Shown here: positions 63,757 to 64,000 of the stretch, piece after piece
How the letters are laid out: the number at the start of each line of letters is the position of its first letter
Numbering within the stretch: position 1 is the stretch's first letter
Source: Clostridium sp. C2-6-12
GTDB taxonomy: Bacteria; Bacillota; Clostridia; Clostridiales; Clostridiaceae
Direction: 5' to 3'
Assembly (NCBI RefSeq): GCF_009928485.1
Contig: NZ_JAABNP010000020.1
Location: forward strand, 1-64,000
Length of the DNA stretch: 64,000 nucleotides
Made by a program: the position numbers and the translations under genes
The notes under the pieces: model-generated
Seen by the model: the letters and a program-made list of their open reading frames with translations, nothing else
What the model was told of the DNA's origin: nothing
The model's database searches: none

Positions 63757-64000
63757 TTAAATCTTTATTAAAATAACGGCACCTAATATACCACCAACTA
63801 TAGCCGCCATTATTGTGTCCTTAGCTTTAAATATCTTTTTACCTTTTATTTTGGACGATACAGAAACCCCAATTCCAACAGCCCATGCCATATCAATCCA
63901 AACGCTTCCTGTCTGATAAATAAAATGATTTTTGATTCCATGATTGAGTATCCACATAGTACCTGGTATCATAAGAGCAGCTATGTATCCACCAATAGGT
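63757..64000 (-). CDS. Small membrane protein, C-terminal part (runs off right edge)
   Basis: The frame continues past ATG 63972 to the window edge (PIGGYIAALMIPGTMW), so the true start lies outside. At least 80 residues are seen with hydrophobic segments near IGGYIAALMIPGTMWIL, VWIDMAWAVGIGVSVSS and IMAAIVGGILGAVILIKI, so two or three membrane spans. A lysine-rich loop (SSKIKGKKIFKAKD) separates the last two. The pattern suggests an accessory subunit of a membrane transporter, but I cannot assign the family with confidence. Confidence 0.6.
   Translation of the reverse strand, partial: PIGGYIAALMIPGTMWILNHGIKNHFIYQTGSVWIDMAWAVGIGVSVSSKIKGKKIFKAKDTIMAAIVGGILGAVILIKI

Overview
The window is low-GC, AT-rich Firmicute DNA. 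Codon use, strong AGGAGG-type ribosome sites, frequent intrinsic terminators, choline-binding (CW) repeat proteins, LevR/sigma-54 control of a cellobiose-type PTS and general gene content all point to Clostridium sensu stricto. A solventogenic relative of C. beijerinckii is my guess; the species is inference. No rRNA, tRNA, CRISPR array or complete insertion sequence was seen.

Layout. 1-0.66 kb: the 5' end of a group IIC intron runs off the left edge. It sits directly behind an intrinsic terminator that follows a tiny membrane-protein gene, whose promoter is embedded in a large palindrome. 0.9-9.8 kb: a DUF2334 deacetylase-like lipoprotein, two MFS transporters, cardiolipin synthase, and a GNAT-GNAT-YciI operon divergent from a MocR-type regulator. 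10-12.8 kb: a bactofilin-type operon (regulator plus two polymer-forming proteins, like B. subtilis yhbDEF). 12.9-20.5 kb: a two-component system followed by a run of exported proteins (NAGPA-type, beta-propeller, DUF4367, lipoprotein). 20.7-24.9 kb: tyrS, a Schlafen/AlbA_2-type protein, a GAF-GGDEF cyclase and a 52-residue membrane protein.

24.9-39.7 kb is a surface-polysaccharide locus: galU, a Gfo/Idh oxidoreductase, a priming sugar transferase, two GT4 glycosyltransferases, galE, wecB, a Wzy/ligase-like polymerase, a PglF/CapD-like dehydratase, two GT2 glycosyltransferases and licD. It is split over several transcription units. Promoters upstream of galE and of the GT2-dehydratase-polymerase unit share one sequence module. 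LicD suggests a phosphocholine-type substituent. That fits three exported choline-binding-repeat proteins in the window, one of them fused to a ComEC-like metallo-beta-lactamase domain (39.8-41.7 kb).

41.8-45.1 kb is a sugar ABC importer operon without an ATPase; a 157-bp element with terminal inverted repeats sits between its binding-protein and permease genes. 45.5-50.8 kb is a lactose/cellobiose-family PTS (EIIA-EIIB-EIIC) behind a near-perfect -24/-12 promoter, divergent from a LevR-type activator. 51-58 kb holds glutathione peroxidase, an RpiR regulator, two choline-binding proteins and a second two-component system. 58.4-63.5 kb holds a GH4 and a GH1 phospho-beta-glucosidase and two Cof-type phosphatases. 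A gutted copy of the GH1 gene shows that a GH1-Cof pair was tandemly duplicated and then decayed. An incomplete membrane-protein gene ends the window.

Working together: the PTS probably imports beta-glucoside disaccharides as phosphates, which the GH1/GH4 enzymes split. Precursors flow to UDP-glucose/galactose and amino-sugar nucleotides for the polysaccharide locus. The two related two-component systems each sit beside genes for exported proteins and share similar 11-bp direct-repeat boxes.
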